This document shows, piece by piece, positions 44,778-56,200 of a stretch of 64,000 nucleotides of DNA; position 1 is the first letter of the stretch; every line of letters begins with the position of its first letter. The stretch lies in assembly GCA_029266035.1 (NCBI GenBank), contig JAJUFH010000008.1, forward strand, positions 34,786-98,785, written 5' to 3'. Both the position numbers and the translations under genes were made by a program. Source of the DNA: Sinomicrobium sp. (GTDB taxonomy: Bacteria > Bacteroidota > Bacteroidia > Flavobacteriales > Flavobacteriaceae). The notes below the pieces were generated by a model that saw only the letters and a program-made list of their open reading frames with translations, did not search any database and had not been told where the DNA came from.

Positions 44778-47564
44778 ATGTCATATCAGATGTATCGCTT
44801 AAGTGTCTTTTACACGACTGTGCTCTTCGCGTTTTCTCAGGTGATTTATAGTCAGCCTGACACTTTTCGCCCTGCAGCCGTGAAGAGCGGGGAGCTAGAC
44901 AACGGTCTGCGATACTACATCATGCACAACGAAAGTCCTGTAGAAAGAGCAGCATTTTATTTTGCACAGCAGGTGGGTTCTATGCAGGAAGAGGATACCC
45001 AGAGAGGTCTTGCTCACTTTCTGGAGCATATGGCCTTTAACGGTACCCGGCATTATCCCGACAAGGAAATGCTAAAATTCTTAGAGAGTAAGGGGATTAA
45101 ATTTGGCGAAGAGATCAATGCGTTTACAGATTACGACCACACCGTTTACAGTATTCGCAATGTGCCGGTACAGGACGAGAGTGTCTTAGATTCTGTATTG
45201 CTGATACTGCACGACTGGTCTGGAAGTCTCACCCTATCTGATGAGGAAATCGATCTGGAAAGAGGTGTAGTACGCGAAGAGTGGCGCACCCGATATCACA
45301 CCCGTAAGCGCGTGGCCGACAGTGTTAAAAATCTCGGCTTGTTTAAGGGCTCCAGATACGCAAAGCGCACCCCCATTGGGAAGATGGAGGTCATAGATAA
45401 TTTTGAGTACCAAGAGCTGAGAGATTATTACCAGAAGTGGTATCGCCCCGATTTACAGGCGGTGATTATCGTTGGAGATATCGATGCTGAGAAGATGGAA
45501 GAGAAGGTTAAAAAACGCTTTTCAAGTATACCGCTTCGAGAGCATCTTCCGGAACATTTGCAGTTTGATGTTCCTGTAGACGACGCCTTTACCTATATCA
45601 ATATCACCGACGATGAACTGAGTGCTCCGGAGATTGAGCTTTACGTCAAGCATCCCGTCAAGCCGTTGTCTGCGGTAGAAGGAATTGAAAACAGCGTTAA
45701 ATCCAGTACACTGCAAACCGCGATCAATAGGAGGCTGATAAGTATGTCCGGGCAAACAGATAGTCCGGTCTTGTCGGCGCGTTTAGATATTGAAGAAGTG
45801 GTAGCTCCGTTAGAGGTGCTGAAAATGACGATCAAACCTAAAAAGGACAGTTTGCTCCCCGCCCTGCAGTTTGGGCTTTCCGAGCTTAAGAGAATGGCGC
45901 TATACGGAGTCAACGACCAAGAGTTTAACCGTATTAAATCGGCTTCTTTACAGGCTCTTGAACGCGATGGAGGCGCTGCTCAACAAAGCAATGTGTATCT
46001 GGCAATCCAGCTTTACGAGGCTTTTTTTAAAGACAGACCATTAGCAGATCGCGCTTGGGAAAAGGAAGTTAGAAAGAAGGTCTATCAATCGCTGCAAAAC
46101 GATAGTCTTACCACCTACTTCAGACGTTATTATTCCGGAAAAGTAAATGTGGTGGCGATAACGGGCTCAGACACCTATCACTACCCTTCGGAAGGTGAAG
46201 TACTGTCAATTTTTGATAAAGTAGACAGTATTCGTCCAGAGCCTTATGTAGAAAAGCAGGTAAAAGAAAAGCAACTCATTGTACCTGAGTTGCAGGGAGG
46301 CACTGTAATAAGAGAAACGCATATAGATAGTATAGGCCTTTCCAAATACCTGTTGTCTAACGGCGCCCGGGTAAGCTTGTACTCCGTTCCGAACAGGGAA
46401 AAAGCAATGTATTTTGAGGCGATCAGCCCCGGTGGGAAGTCTGCACTCACAGAAGATCTTCTCCCCAATGCGATGTTTGCTACTGTGTTTTCTGGGGAAT
46501 CTGGTTTGGCTAACCTGAATAAAAAAGAGCTGCAGCAATCAAATGAGGTAGTGCCTGTGAGGATTACAATAGGTGATTACGAAGAATCACTGTCGGGACA
46601 TTCTGATGTGGACAATTTAGAAAAACTGCTCCGAACAGTCTATCTCTCCTTTGTCGCTCCTCGGTTTGATCCGGAAATTTTTGATGGTACAAAAGAGCAA
46701 ATCGAAATGCTCCGGGCTGCGTTTAAAGCAAATGCCCAGAGTGTATTGGCAGAGGCTGTGCAACGCGCCAAGAGCGATAGAGCGGTTCCATTGGACGAAA
46801 AACTGATGGATGAGTTGTCTATGCGCGATGTGGAAACCATTTATCGCAATCGCATTGACAATGCCGCCGATTTTGAGTTTGTATTTATGGGAAATCCGAA
46901 TATTTCCGAATTCAAAGCGTTAATCTCAAAGTATATCGGAAGCATCCCCGGAAATCCTGAGACGGTTGAAGTAATAAAAGACCACGGAGAGAAGTTAGAA
47001 AAGGGGATTCGTAAAATACGTGTAAACCAAAAGATGCAAATACCGAAATCTGTAGTGAATATCCACCTTAGCAGCCTTGTAGAGTACAGTCTCGAAAACA
47101 AGCTGATGATGCAGATAGTAGAAGAACTTTTGAAAAAGCGCTATATGCAGCGGATACGGGAAGAAGAGGGAGGTACATACGGGGTGAAAGTGTCTGCCAC
47201 ACTAAAAACTGTACCTGTTGACCACTGTACATTAGACATTGGTTTCGATTGTAATCCGGCTAAGGTAAACACTATCGTGCCCATTGTATATGAGGAGTTG
47301 GAAAAAATGGCACATACGGTAAGTGCAAGCGACCTTCTCGAGATTAAAAACAGTATGAAAAAGACAATCGGCGAGAAAGAGGGCAACAACAAGAGCCGAT
47401 TTGAAAAAATAGTGAACAGTGTCAGGACAAATACCCCCTTCTCCGGAGCGGATAAAGCAAAAGTAATAGAGGCTGTATCCGAACAGAATATCAAGGAGTT
47501 TATAAAGAAAATAACAGGTGATTCTGCAGTGATAGAAGGAGTGTTGATGCCAGAAGGAATGTAG
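44778..47564 (+). CDS. M16-family zinc protease (pitrilysin-like), periplasmic
   Basis: A 928-residue two-half M16 peptidase with a signal peptide (cleaved near IYSQ). The inverted zinc motif HFLEH is at residues 80-84 with preceding RGLA, and the third ligand Glu lies in the ERGVVREEWR block. The C-terminal half lacks the motif and is the non-catalytic domain (MQRIREEEGGTYGVKV). M16 enzymes degrade short peptides that fit their closed chamber. Its place at the end of SusCD locus 2, after two thioredoxin lipoproteins, supports peptide import, disulfide reduction and degradation as one pathway. Confidence 0.92.
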   Translation: MSYQMYRLSVFYTTVLFAFSQVIYSQPDTFRPAAVKSGELDNGLRYYIMHNESPVERAAFYFAQQVGSMQEEDTQRGLAHFLEHMAFNGTRHYPDKEMLKFLESKGIKFGEEINAFTDYDHTVYSIRNVPVQDESVLDSVLLILHDWSGSLTLSDEEIDLERGVVREEWRTRYHTRKRVADSVKNLGLFKGSRYAKRTPIGKMEVIDNFEYQELRDYYQKWYRPDLQAVIIVGDIDAEKMEEKVKKRFSSIPLREHLPEHLQFDVPVDDAFTYINITDDELSAPEIELYVKHPVKPLSAVEGIENSVKSSTLQTAINRRLISMSGQTDSPVLSARLDIEEVVAPLEVLKMTIKPKKDSLLPALQFGLSELKRMALYGVNDQEFNRIKSASLQALERDGGAAQQSNVYLAIQLYEAFFKDRPLADRAWEKEVRKKVYQSLQNDSLTTYFRRYYSGKVNVVAITGSDTYHYPSEGEVLSIFDKVDSIRPEPYVEKQVKEKQLIVPELQGGTVIRETHIDSIGLSKYLLSNGARVSLYSVPNREKAMYFEAISPGGKSALTEDLLPNAMFATVFSGESGLANLNKKELQQSNEVVPVRITIGDYEESLSGHSDVDNLEKLLRTVYLSFVAPRFDPEIFDGTKEQIEMLRAAFKANAQSVLAEAVQRAKSDRAVPLDEKLMDELSMRDVETIYRNRIDNAADFEFVFMGNPNISEFKALISKYIGSIPGNPETVEVIKDHGEKLEKGIRKIRVNQKMQIPKSVVNIHLSSLVEYSLENKLMMQIVEELLKKRYMQRIREEEGGTYGVKVSATLKTVPVDHCTLDIGFDCNPAKVNTIVPIVYEELEKMAHTVSASDLLEIKNSMKKTIGEKEGNNKSRFEKIVNSVRTNTPFSGADKAKVIEAVSEQNIKEFIKKITGDSAVIEGVLMPEGM

Positions 47565-47582
47565 TTTAGCCTCCTCGACGTG

Positions 47583-50351
47583 CTAAATATCCTTTTCCTC
47601 AAAAGGAATCTCAGGATTGCATATTTCGGCAATAATGCGTTGCAATTGAGCCGTGTAATGCTCGAAAGTATCCTCAGAAATCACGTAGTTTTTGTCGTTT
47701 CGGGAGTCGCCTTTTTTGGCAAATCTCAAAAATCCCTGTTGTAGTTTTTTAAAGGAAATGATGGCCGCTTCTACAGGGAGTGGATACGATGGATTGCGAG
47801 TGAGCATATAGGCGTAACACAGCAATTGGAAAGCCTTGCTGTATTTTTCGCTGGAGGACAGCAGTTCCCATTCCGGTAACACTAGTTCAGAGCTTTCTAC
47901 TTTTCCCGTTTTGTAGTCTATAAAGCGGAGTATTCCATTGTATTCTTCTACTCGGTCTACTTTTCCTCTGAGATAAACGGGAAAAGCGACTCCGGGAATA
48001 TCGATTGGAATATGCAGATCGGTTTCTACGGCTATAATTTTGATAGTGTCACCTTCTTCAAGCCGCTTTTGCTCGATTTTGAGAAAGTTATTCAGGTATC
48101 TTTTGGCTACTTCATAGCTGAGCAGGTTTTTCCCTCGGCTAAAATCGCCTCCCTGATAAACTTCGGTAAAATTCTTTTGGATTAGAGATTCTACTTTTTC
48201 TTGCATAGTGGCTATGTGTTCTGGGAGGAGTACGGTGCCTTCAAGTGGTTTGTAGAGGTCTTCGAGGGTGTCGTGGATAATGGTGCCCAGGGTGTTGGCA
48301 GCGATGGTTTCTTCTACATCGTATTCGTTTCGGATGCCGAGTATGGATTGTCTGTAGAATTCCATAGGATTCCGAATGTAGTTTGAAAGTGAAGTGGGTG
48401 AAAATCCTCTTTCCGCATGTCGACATATAGCTTCCATCAGAGAAGGTGTCTTGTTGATGGAAATGACACTCGAAGGGGGAGGAGTTGCATGAGCCATTGC
48501 TATTTTTTCGGTGATGATATGTTTGTGCTGTGGGAAGGTAGTGAGCTGTTGCAAAAATCTGCTTTTTTCCCCTCCGTCAAAAGATCCGGTGTCGGAATTG
48601 TACAGTAGATAGATGTTTTTTGCTCGCTGAAGCAGGCGGTAAAAGTGATAGGCGTATATCGCGTCTTTTTCTTTGTATGTAGGTAAGCCATAGGCGACTT
48701 TGAGGTCGAAAGGAATAAATGAATTTCCCGATTTCCCGGAAGGTAAATTGCCCTCGTTGACCGAAGTGAGAATCACGGTGTCAAAATCGAGATTCCTGCT
48801 TTCCAGTATTCCCATTACCTGAAGTCCTTCCAGAGGCTCTCCTTGAAAGTCTACACTTTGCTGTAAGAGCAATTCCTTATAGAGTTGTGAGAGTGTGGAA
48901 AGGCTCAGTACCCGGTAGGTTTTATTGTAGAGGAGTAGTTGGTTGAAAATTTCGTAAAAATGAAAGAGGTATTCGAGAAAGAGCGGATTGTTTTTCTCGC
49001 TGTACGCCTTTTTGAGATGCGTGGTCAGCACAATACATTTTTGTATGATATCGTCTGTATTGAGATGGTGGGGCGAGAAAAAGAGTAGAGCTCTTAATTC
49101 TCGGTATAAGATGCCGTCCTGTTCTTTGTCGGGGAAAATACGATTGAGGTGTTCTTGGGTTACAAAAACAATATTGTTGTCTTGCAGATATTTGAGTAAT
49201 AAGCCGGTGATATCCCTTCCTCCTCTGTTCAGAAGGATTCCGGATACGGGATGGGAGATGAGGTGAATTACGTGCTGATAGTACCACTTCCCTGAATCTT
49301 CGTTTTCCACTAGGCGGAAAAAGGCGTAAAACCACGAAGCTAGCGGCGAATAAGCCAGCGGGAATCCTCCGGTGATATTGACGCTTTCAATGGTTTCAGG
49401 AATAGCATTGAGTACAGGGTTTAACAGTGCTTCGTCACCGAGTACGAGCGCAGTGCCGGAAAGCTTCCCCTCGTTTTGAAGTGACGACAGTATATTTCCA
49501 GCATACATGGCTTGTCCGGTATTTCCAGATACTCCAATGATGTCGATCTGTTTTTCTTCAGAAAAATGATGGCTAATCTTTTCAAAGGAATGCTCCTGAT
49601 AGTATTTCCAGACTTTTTTGTACTGTCGCATAAAGAGACCTGCATCGTGCTCAGGGTCTTCGGTAAATACACTGTCGATATCCCAGTATATCTTTGCACC
49701 TCTTTCGATAAACGCTTGTATGATAGACGACTCGGCATTGTTTAAGGCATTAAACCCAATAAAAATAAAATGGCGGTCGTTGCGACTGGCGATATAAGAC
49801 TCTAAGTGTTTTAACGCATGGCGATAGATAAGTCCCTGATAACCATATCCCGAACTGATAAGAGTGTGGTTCAAGGCTTCGTAATAAGATCTCAGTGTAT
49901 CCCAAAACTTGATATATTGCTGTTGTAGGGGTGTCTTTTCGTCAGAGAGATACCAATGATCTATTTCCTTTATGGCAGAAAGGTGGGAAAAAATGGATTC
50001 GGGGGGGATGAGGTAGCGATCTATTTCGTTAAAATCCTGTAATACTATTTGTGCCCATCTCGAAAAGCTGTTAAAATCTTCCAGTTGTTCTGTGGGGGTG
50101 AGATTTCGATAAATGCTGTAAAATTCAAAAAGCAGTTGGATGTTTGGCATTAGTTGCAAGCCGGAAATCTCCTGGACAAACTCTTCTATACTGCATATTT
50201 CTGGAGCAAAGGCGGTTTTAGTACTTCGTGATTGTAGGTTTTTTTTCAGAAAAACACCAGCTCTCTTACCGGGGAGCACAAAAGTAATATGGCTAGTATC
50301 TGAATGTTCAGACAGTACAGAATCGACTACTTCAGACAGGAATGTTTTCAC
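47583..50351 (-). CDS. AddB-like PD-(D/E)XK nuclease of a recombination complex
   Basis: A 922-residue protein with an inactive helicase-like N-terminus (FVLPGKRAGVFLKKNL, no Walker A). A C-terminal RecB-type nuclease has a KVDRVEEYNGILRFIDYKTGKV core with the Asp and Lys metal residues. This is the architecture of AddB partners in Bacteroidota, where the helicase AddA is encoded nearby; here an AddA-like gene lies 2.9 kb upstream on the same strand, with ompA and kbl between. It should process double-strand breaks. The symbol is withheld because Bacteroidota AddB proteins are very divergent. Confidence 0.8.
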   Translation of the reverse strand: MKTFLSEVVDSVLSEHSDTSHITFVLPGKRAGVFLKKNLQSRSTKTAFAPEICSIEEFVQEISGLQLMPNIQLLFEFYSIYRNLTPTEQLEDFNSFSRWAQIVLQDFNEIDRYLIPPESIFSHLSAIKEIDHWYLSDEKTPLQQQYIKFWDTLRSYYEALNHTLISSGYGYQGLIYRHALKHLESYIASRNDRHFIFIGFNALNNAESSIIQAFIERGAKIYWDIDSVFTEDPEHDAGLFMRQYKKVWKYYQEHSFEKISHHFSEEKQIDIIGVSGNTGQAMYAGNILSSLQNEGKLSGTALVLGDEALLNPVLNAIPETIESVNITGGFPLAYSPLASWFYAFFRLVENEDSGKWYYQHVIHLISHPVSGILLNRGGRDITGLLLKYLQDNNIVFVTQEHLNRIFPDKEQDGILYRELRALLFFSPHHLNTDDIIQKCIVLTTHLKKAYSEKNNPLFLEYLFHFYEIFNQLLLYNKTYRVLSLSTLSQLYKELLLQQSVDFQGEPLEGLQVMGILESRNLDFDTVILTSVNEGNLPSGKSGNSFIPFDLKVAYGLPTYKEKDAIYAYHFYRLLQRAKNIYLLYNSDTGSFDGGEKSRFLQQLTTFPQHKHIITEKIAMAHATPPPSSVISINKTPSLMEAICRHAERGFSPTSLSNYIRNPMEFYRQSILGIRNEYDVEETIAANTLGTIIHDTLEDLYKPLEGTVLLPEHIATMQEKVESLIQKNFTEVYQGGDFSRGKNLLSYEVAKRYLNNFLKIEQKRLEEGDTIKIIAVETDLHIPIDIPGVAFPVYLRGKVDRVEEYNGILRFIDYKTGKVESSELVLPEWELLSSSEKYSKAFQLLCYAYMLTRNPSYPLPVEAAIISFKKLQQGFLRFAKKGDSRNDKNYVISEDTFEHYTAQLQRIIAEICNPEIPFEEKDI

Positions 50352-50389
50352 GTATATAGGTTATCGGTTAGTACAGATTTTGTCAAAGC

Positions 50390-50433
50390 CTTAAAAATAA
50401 AAAAAATCCCGCCCTGATACCAGGACGGGATTG
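50390..50433 (-). terminator. terminator of the ompA-like gene
   Basis: Hairpin AATCCCGCCCTG / CCAGGACGGGATT with one mismatch at 50405-50432, followed on the - strand by a long T tract. It lies 24 bases past the OmpA stop and separates it from the AddB-like gene. Confidence 0.85.
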
Positions 50434-50455
50434 TATTATTTATCAAAAAGGTTTG

Positions 50456-51799
50456 TTATTCCTTTACGAGGTTTATTTCTACCCTTCTGTTTTCTTTTCT
50501 ACCTGCAGCGGTAGCATTGTCAGCAATCGGTTTGTCTTCTCCATATCCTATAGAAGACAATCTCGAAGCGTTTATGCCTTTTTCGGCGAGATATTTTCTC
50601 ACTGATTCAGCTCTTTCTTCAGATAATTTTTGGTTGAAAGCAGCGCTTCCGGTACTATCGGTGTGTCCTTCAACGGTAAATTTAGCATCGGGATACTCGT
50701 TGAGTACACTTACAATCTGATCGAGTACTTCTGAAGATTCTGCTTTGATAGTGGCTTTGCTGGTATCAAACAGAATTGTTTTAGCAAAGTCGTTCAGTTT
50801 TTTCTGAACTTCTTCAGTAACTTCGGGACAACCCTTGTTGGCAACAGTTCCGGCAACATCTGGACATTCGTCGTCTTTGTCGGCTACACCGTCACCATCT
50901 CTGTCTGGGCATCCGTTGAGTGCTGCAGTACCAGCTTCGTTAGGACATTCGTCGTCTTTGTCGGCTATACCATCGCCATCGGCATCAGGACATCCGTTAA
51001 GAGAAGCTAAACCAGCTACATCAGGACAAGCGTCGTCTTTGTCTGGAACACCGTCTCCGTCAGTATCAGGACATCCGTTGAGTTCGGCAGGACCTGCTTC
51101 GTTAGGACAAGCGTCATCTTTGTCTGGAATACCGTCTCCGTCAGAGTCAGGGCATCCGTTAAATTCTGGCAAACCAGCTACTTCTGGACATTCGTCGTCT
51201 TTGTCGTAAACACCGTCACCATCGGCATCAGTTCCACCGAATTTGATGGCGATACCAGCTAAGTGCTGGAAGTGAGGAGCGAGATAGTCTTCAAAAGAGT
51301 GTTTGTAAGAAGATTGCAGGTTAAAACCGATATTGTCGGAAAACCAGATATTGAAACCAATCCCTCCGTTAAGGGTTCCAGCTCCGATCTCGTCGATCCA
51401 AGTATATCCACCGCCTACTTCTACAAACGGATCAAACCATCCGTCTTTAGTGAAATTGTACTTTACAGTACCATCTACACCGTAATATGATAAATCATCC
51501 GCACTGTCATCTCCCCATTTGTCAATTTTGTTGAGGGACCCTCGAACACCTACAGAAAAGTTGCTTCCTACATAGCGTGAAACAGCTATTGTGGAAACAG
51601 AAGGAAGGATGTTGTAGTGGTCGCTTACGTTGAAATACTCGTCAAACCACGTTCCGAGTCCTGCTTGATTGGTGGGGTAAACATCAACGGCGTTTATACC
51701 AAAACTCACCTGCCATGGGTTGTTGGAGTCTTGCGCCTGAATGTTACTAAATCCTACGAATAGGAATGCAGCAACTAATAATTTGCTAAGATGTTTCAT
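50456..51799 (-). CDS. OmpA-family protein with five thrombospondin type-3 repeats
   Basis: About 447 residues from the ATG at 51799; the frame's earlier start is only TTG. A signal peptide ([10 protein letters not shown]) is followed by an eight-stranded OmpA barrel (about 28-190) and five calcium-binding TSP3 repeats of the type [15 protein letters not shown] (about 193-327). The C-terminal OmpA peptidoglycan-binding domain ([32 protein letters not shown]) anchors it to the cell wall. It is an abundant structural outer-membrane protein in Bacteroidota; the repeats form a rigid calcium-loaded periplasmic linker. Confidence 0.95.
   Translation of the reverse strand: MKHLSKLLVAAFLFVGFSNIQAQDSNNPWQVSFGINAVDVYPTNQAGLGTWFDEYFNVSDHYNILPSVSTIAVSRYVGSNFSVGVRGSLNKIDKWGDDSADDLSYYGVDGTVKYNFTKDGWFDPFVEVGGGYTWIDEIGAGTLNGGIGFNIWFSDNIGFNLQSSYKHSFEDYLAPHFQHLAGIAIKFGGTDADGDGVYDKDDECPEVAGLPEFNGCPDSDGDGIPDKDDACPNEAGPAELNGCPDTDGDGVPDKDDACPDVAGLASLNGCPDADGDGIADKDDECPNEAGTAALNGCPDRDGDGVADKDDECPDVAGTVANKGCPEVTEEVQKKLNDFAKTILFDTSKATIKAESSEVLDQIVSVLNEYPDAKFTVEGHTDSTGSAAFNQKLSEERAESVRKYLAEKGINASRLSSIGYGEDKPIADNATAAGRKENRRVEINLVKE
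50825..51229. repeat. TSP3 tandem repeats within the ompA-like gene
   Basis: Five units of about 27 codons, each with an Asp-rich DxDGDGxxDKDD loop and a conserved CP. The DNA copies are partly similar, but the unit is a protein calcium-binding repeat. Confidence 0.85.
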
Positions 51800-51860
51800 G
51801 TTCAATTATTTAATTTTAAGTATTAATTAAGAGCAAAAATAAGCCGTCATAGCCTATAAA

Positions 51861-51868
51861 CAAAGATA
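51861..51868 (-). promoter_or_regulatory. candidate -7 element of the ompA-like gene
   Basis: Reads TATCTTTG on the - strand (TAnnTTTG), about 62 bases before the ATG at 51799. No clear -33 element was found. Confidence 0.55.
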
Positions 51869-51922
51869 AATATAGTAAAATTTTTGTTTTTATTAAGAAA
51901 ATGCCACATTATTTTCCGTGTT

Positions 51923-53116
51923 TTATATCACTTTGAGTTCTTTACCTATTTCCGTAAAGGCTTGAATGGCGTGATCGAGGTGTTCTTTCCTATGAGCGGC
52001 CGAAAGTTGTACTCTTATTCGTGCCTTTCCCTTCGGAACAACGGGATAGAAAAACCCTATGACGTAGATGCCTTTTTCCAGTAATTTGTCGGCCATTACC
52101 TGCGAGAGCTTGGCGTCGTACAGCATTACGGGAACTATAGCAGAGTCGCCGTCTATGATGTCAAAACCAGCTTCTTTCATACCTCGTTTAAAATAGCGAG
52201 TGTTCTCTTCCAGTTTGTCGCGCAGTTCGGTGTTTTTAGAGAGCATATCAAAGACTTTTATAGAAGCTCCTGTGATTGCCGGTGCGAGTGAATTGGAAAA
52301 CAGATAGGGTCTGGAGCGCTGTCGGAGGATCTCGATAATTTCTTTTTTTCCCGTAGTATAACCTCCCATAGCACCACCCAAGGCTTTTCCTAAGGTTCCA
52401 GTGATAATATCGATTTTGCCCATCACCCCTTTTTCTTCCAGGGTTCCTCGTCCTGTTTCTCCGATAAAGCCTGCTGCGTGACACTCGTCTATCATTATCA
52501 TAGCATCGTATTTCTCGGCCAGAGCGACGATTTTATCGAGAGGGGCTACAAGTCCGTCCATAGAAAAGACTCCATCGGTAACAATAATCTTGAATCTCGC
52601 TCCATCTTCATTAGCTTGTTTCAATTTGTCTTCTAAGTCGTCTGTATTGCTGTTTTCATAACGGTAGCGTCGTGCCTTGCAAAGCCGTACACCGTCTATG
52701 ATGGAAGCGTGGTTGAGGGAATCTGATATAATGGCGTCTTCTGGGCCGAGAAGGGGTTCAAAAACCCCGCCATTGGCGTCGAAAGCTGCTGCGTAGAGTA
52801 TGGTGTCTTCAGTTCCGTAAAACTCGGCTATCTTTTTTTCCAATTCTTTGTGGATGTCTTGAGTGCCGCAGATAAAACGAACTGATGACATACCGAATCC
52901 GTGGGTGTCCAATGCGTCTTTGGCAGCCTGAATAACTTCGGGATGAGAAGACAGCCCTAAATAGTTGTTGGCACAGAAATTAATAACCTCTTCTCCTGTA
53001 GATATCTTGATTACAGCATCTTGAGGAGAGGTGATGATGCGCTCTTTTTTGTACAGACCACTGTCTTTGATGTCTTGAAGTTCTTTTTGCAGATGTTCTT
53101 TTATTTTACCGTACAT
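51923..53116 (-). CDS. kbl: glycine C-acetyltransferase (2-amino-3-ketobutyrate CoA ligase)
   Basis: A 397-residue PLP enzyme of the alpha-oxoamine synthase family, the usual length for Kbl. The Schiff-base lysine is K244 in [14 protein letters not shown], with [15 protein letters not shown] supplying the PLP-binding Asp and His. It cleaves 2-amino-3-ketobutyrate with CoA to glycine and acetyl-CoA, the second step of threonine catabolism; a threonine dehydrogenase is not in the window. A promoter-like element precedes it, so it may be transcribed apart from the AddA-like gene upstream. Confidence 0.93.
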   Translation of the reverse strand: MYGKIKEHLQKELQDIKDSGLYKKERIITSPQDAVIKISTGEEVINFCANNYLGLSSHPEVIQAAKDALDTHGFGMSSVRFICGTQDIHKELEKKIAEFYGTEDTILYAAAFDANGGVFEPLLGPEDAIISDSLNHASIIDGVRLCKARRYRYENSNTDDLEDKLKQANEDGARFKIIVTDGVFSMDGLVAPLDKIVALAEKYDAMIMIDECHAAGFIGETGRGTLEEKGVMGKIDIITGTLGKALGGAMGGYTTGKKEIIEILRQRSRPYLFSNSLAPAITGASIKVFDMLSKNTELRDKLEENTRYFKRGMKEAGFDIIDGDSAIVPVMLYDAKLSQVMADKLLEKGIYVIGFFYPVVPKGKARIRVQLSAAHRKEHLDHAIQAFTEIGKELKVI

Positions 53117-53139
53117 GATTTCTGGTTTGTGTTAGCGCA

Positions 53140-53147
53140 CAAAGGTA
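53140..53147 (-). promoter_or_regulatory. candidate -7 element of kbl
   Basis: Reads TACCTTTG on the - strand (TAnnTTTG), 23 bases before the kbl ATG. Confidence 0.55.
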
Positions 53148-53209
53148 ATAAACCCTTGCTTAGTGAGGAAACGCGATTTTGTTGTACGTATTGTGTTATG
53201 AGGGAGAAA

Positions 53210-56200
53210 CTATATTCTGTATACGCTTGGTGAATCGTTGATAAAGACGATAAACCCCGCGGTTACTCGGTATCCCATTTCACCGACAATTTCCATGTAT
53301 TGCGATAGCTGTTGTTTGTATTTGTCGTCGGGACTTCCCGTTTTGTAATCGAGCACTACGGCGGTCCGATCTTCTGGATTAACAGCGATGCGATCAGGGC
53401 GGAGAAGCTCTCCTTTGGCCGTAAAAATATCTCTTTCGTTGTAGATGATATACGGCAAATTGAAATAAGCGGCAATGTCGGGATGAGTTACAATGGCGTT
53501 TAAGCGATTTAGTACAGTCTCTTTTTCCGATGCGGGAATACTGCCATCGGCTATGATTTGCGCCAGGCTGTCTTCTATATCTCCGGCATATTTTACTTTG
53601 GAGAGTAGAGCGTGAAACAGATTTCCTCTTTCTATTGCCTCATGGTGTCCTTTATCCCACAGCGAACCGGAGCGAGTAATAATCCGGAATCTGGATTGTG
53701 CAGTGATATTAGAGGTATACCTTATGGTTTCGGTTTTGTCGGAGGCTTTGTAGCTCTTTCCCCATGGCTGGTATGGTGTGTCTCCTGGGGTGAGCAAGTA
53801 GGTGAATTTATCGTCTTCCCAGAGTCCTTCAGAGCGCAAATAGCCTATAAGAAGTCCTGAAAAGCTTGTGAGTTTTTCTTTTCCGTCTGTACCTATATCT
53901 GTCTTTCCAATAATATGAAGTTGTTCTACAGCTCTGGTAAGGGCTACATAGAGCAGGTTTACACTGTCCAATTCCAGCATGGCGTTGTAGTGATCTACCA
54001 TAGCGGCTGCACTGTTGCTATAAGCTGCGAGTTCTTTGTTTTTTGCCACAAGAGCATAGGGTATTCCGAAATCTTGGTGGTCCAGCGGAAACCAGAGCAA
54101 TGGTTCGCGATCGTCATATATATTGGTGTCGGCAAAAGGGAAGAGCACTACGGGAAATTGTAAGCCTTTTGATTTGTGAATAGTCATAATTTGTACCGCT
54201 TCTGCTCCCTCTGGGGCATTGATAGCCAACTTGTCTTTGTGTTTTTCCCAGTATTCTAGAAATTCTGACACACTGCTGTGATTCCGGTTTACCTGGTTCA
54301 ACACCTCATCGAGAAAGCTTTGTAAGTAGGCATCAGACGGATCGTTTAGCTCAAAAGAGGATATGGCGTACTGAATGGCGTCGTACAGCGGTCGTTGTCG
54401 GAATATTTCCGGAGAAAAATCGTGTTCTTTCCAGGTGTTTATCGGGTTTTTTAGCAGAGAAGAAAAATAGCTGTGTTTGTCATCTACCGCTTTCTGTTCG
54501 GCTAAGAATTCGGCCAGTTGCAGCAAGACCTCTTTGTTGTCGGATTGTTGCAGGTATTGGAGAAGGTGTATCAAGAATTCCACTTTGGGGTGATTTTTTA
54601 GCAATAGGGATTCTGATGAAATCACCGGAATGTCGTTTTCCTGTAGGTAGGTGGCAAGTGCGGTACCTTGCTTCTTCTTTCTAGTGAGTATACAGATAGC
54701 GCTAAGACCGTATCCCGCATTCTTGAGCTCACGTATCTTTTGCAGGGTTTCACGGCAATACGCTTCGTTGATATCGTCGCTGTCTTTGTCGATAAAAGAG
54801 ATGCTTACCGTTCCCCCTTTTTTAGAATTAGGCTGCTGGCAGCTCTTGTTTTCATAGAGGTCGCGGTATTCGTCTTGAGACAGTATGCCTGATACATATT
54901 GAAAAAAGCTGTTGTTGAAATGGATGATGCGGTCGTAACTTCGGTAGTTTACAGGGAGTGATTGTACGGTTGGTGTTACCTGAAAAGGTGTTGTAGTACC
55001 ATTGTACAGCTCTATAAACTGCTCTGCTTTTCCACCCCTCCAGCGGTAGATGGCCTGTTTGGCATCGCCAACCAGCATGAGTGAACCTCTTTTCCCGGTG
55101 AGGTTTTCGCCCTCGAGAGTATTGGCAATGAGCGGCAGGAGGTTGTTCCACTGCATCTCCGAAGTGTCCTGAAATTCATCTATAAAATAATGCCTGTACT
55201 TTTCGCCCAGTCGCTCGTAGATATAAGGTGCCGGTTGATTGGAAATAGCTTGGGCGAGAATGCTGTTGAACTCCGAGATAAGCATGAGGTTTTCAGAATT
55301 CTTGATGGCTGTCAGCTCTTGATTGATGGCGCTTAGAAGGGAGAGTGGTAGGAGTTTTTGTCGGAAGTTTTCCAAAAAACGCTTTGTGAAAAAGAGTTTT
55401 GAGGCAATGTGAAAAAGTGTGACTATCTGTGGCTGTAATTCGTCGAGTAAACGAGCCTTGTCCGGGTTCTTCTTCTCCAGAGTTTTGGTGTATAGCGCAT
55501 TGGACGCGATATTTTCCTGCCACTTCTGGCCGTTGATATCGGTTCCTTTAAGGGTGTTTTTAAGTACCTTTTCAAAAAAATTGGGCACGTACTTCCTGTT
55601 GAAGTCACCGGCTTCTATACCGTTTTCTCTCAGTAAGGTAAAAAAGCTCTCTGCATTTTCCGACAACTGTTTTTCTACCTGGTCGATTTGTTGTTTCAAT
55701 TGAGCAGATAGCTGTTTTAGATCGGATAGGCTTTTGCTTTCGATTTGTCGAATGTGTTTGTGGTGGTTTTCTTCAAGCAACAACTTGGCTATTTTTTTTA
55801 GGTCTATACTGATGTCCCAACTCTTGTCGTCGTCGGTTTTTTCGAGGGCGTAGTTGACCAGCATTTCCGTGAGAAGCGCGTTGTTTCCCGCTTGATACAC
55901 CAGTTGGTCTACGGCTTCGTTTAGCAGGGTATCCGTATCCAGAGCCACTTCAAAATTTACAGGCAGTTGCAGGTCGTGGGCAAAGGTGCGCAATAGCCGG
56001 TGATTAAATTTGTCGATAGTAGAAATATCGAAGAAGGCATAGTTGTGCAATATGCGTCGCAATACCCGATAGGCTCTGCGATGTAACGTTTCCGGGTCAG
56101 TATTGAGAGCAGAACACAGTTGGTTGAACATATCGGAAGGTTGAGAAAGAATATCCTCCGAAGCCATTTCTTTCAGACTGTCTATCACCCTTTCTTTCAT

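Noticed and set aside
50835..51209. A 124-codon frame on the + strand antisense to the OmpA TSP3 repeats
   Set aside because: It is a mirror of the calcium-repeat codons, with low-complexity Ser/Pro/Ala translation and no start context. The OmpA gene explains the sequence.
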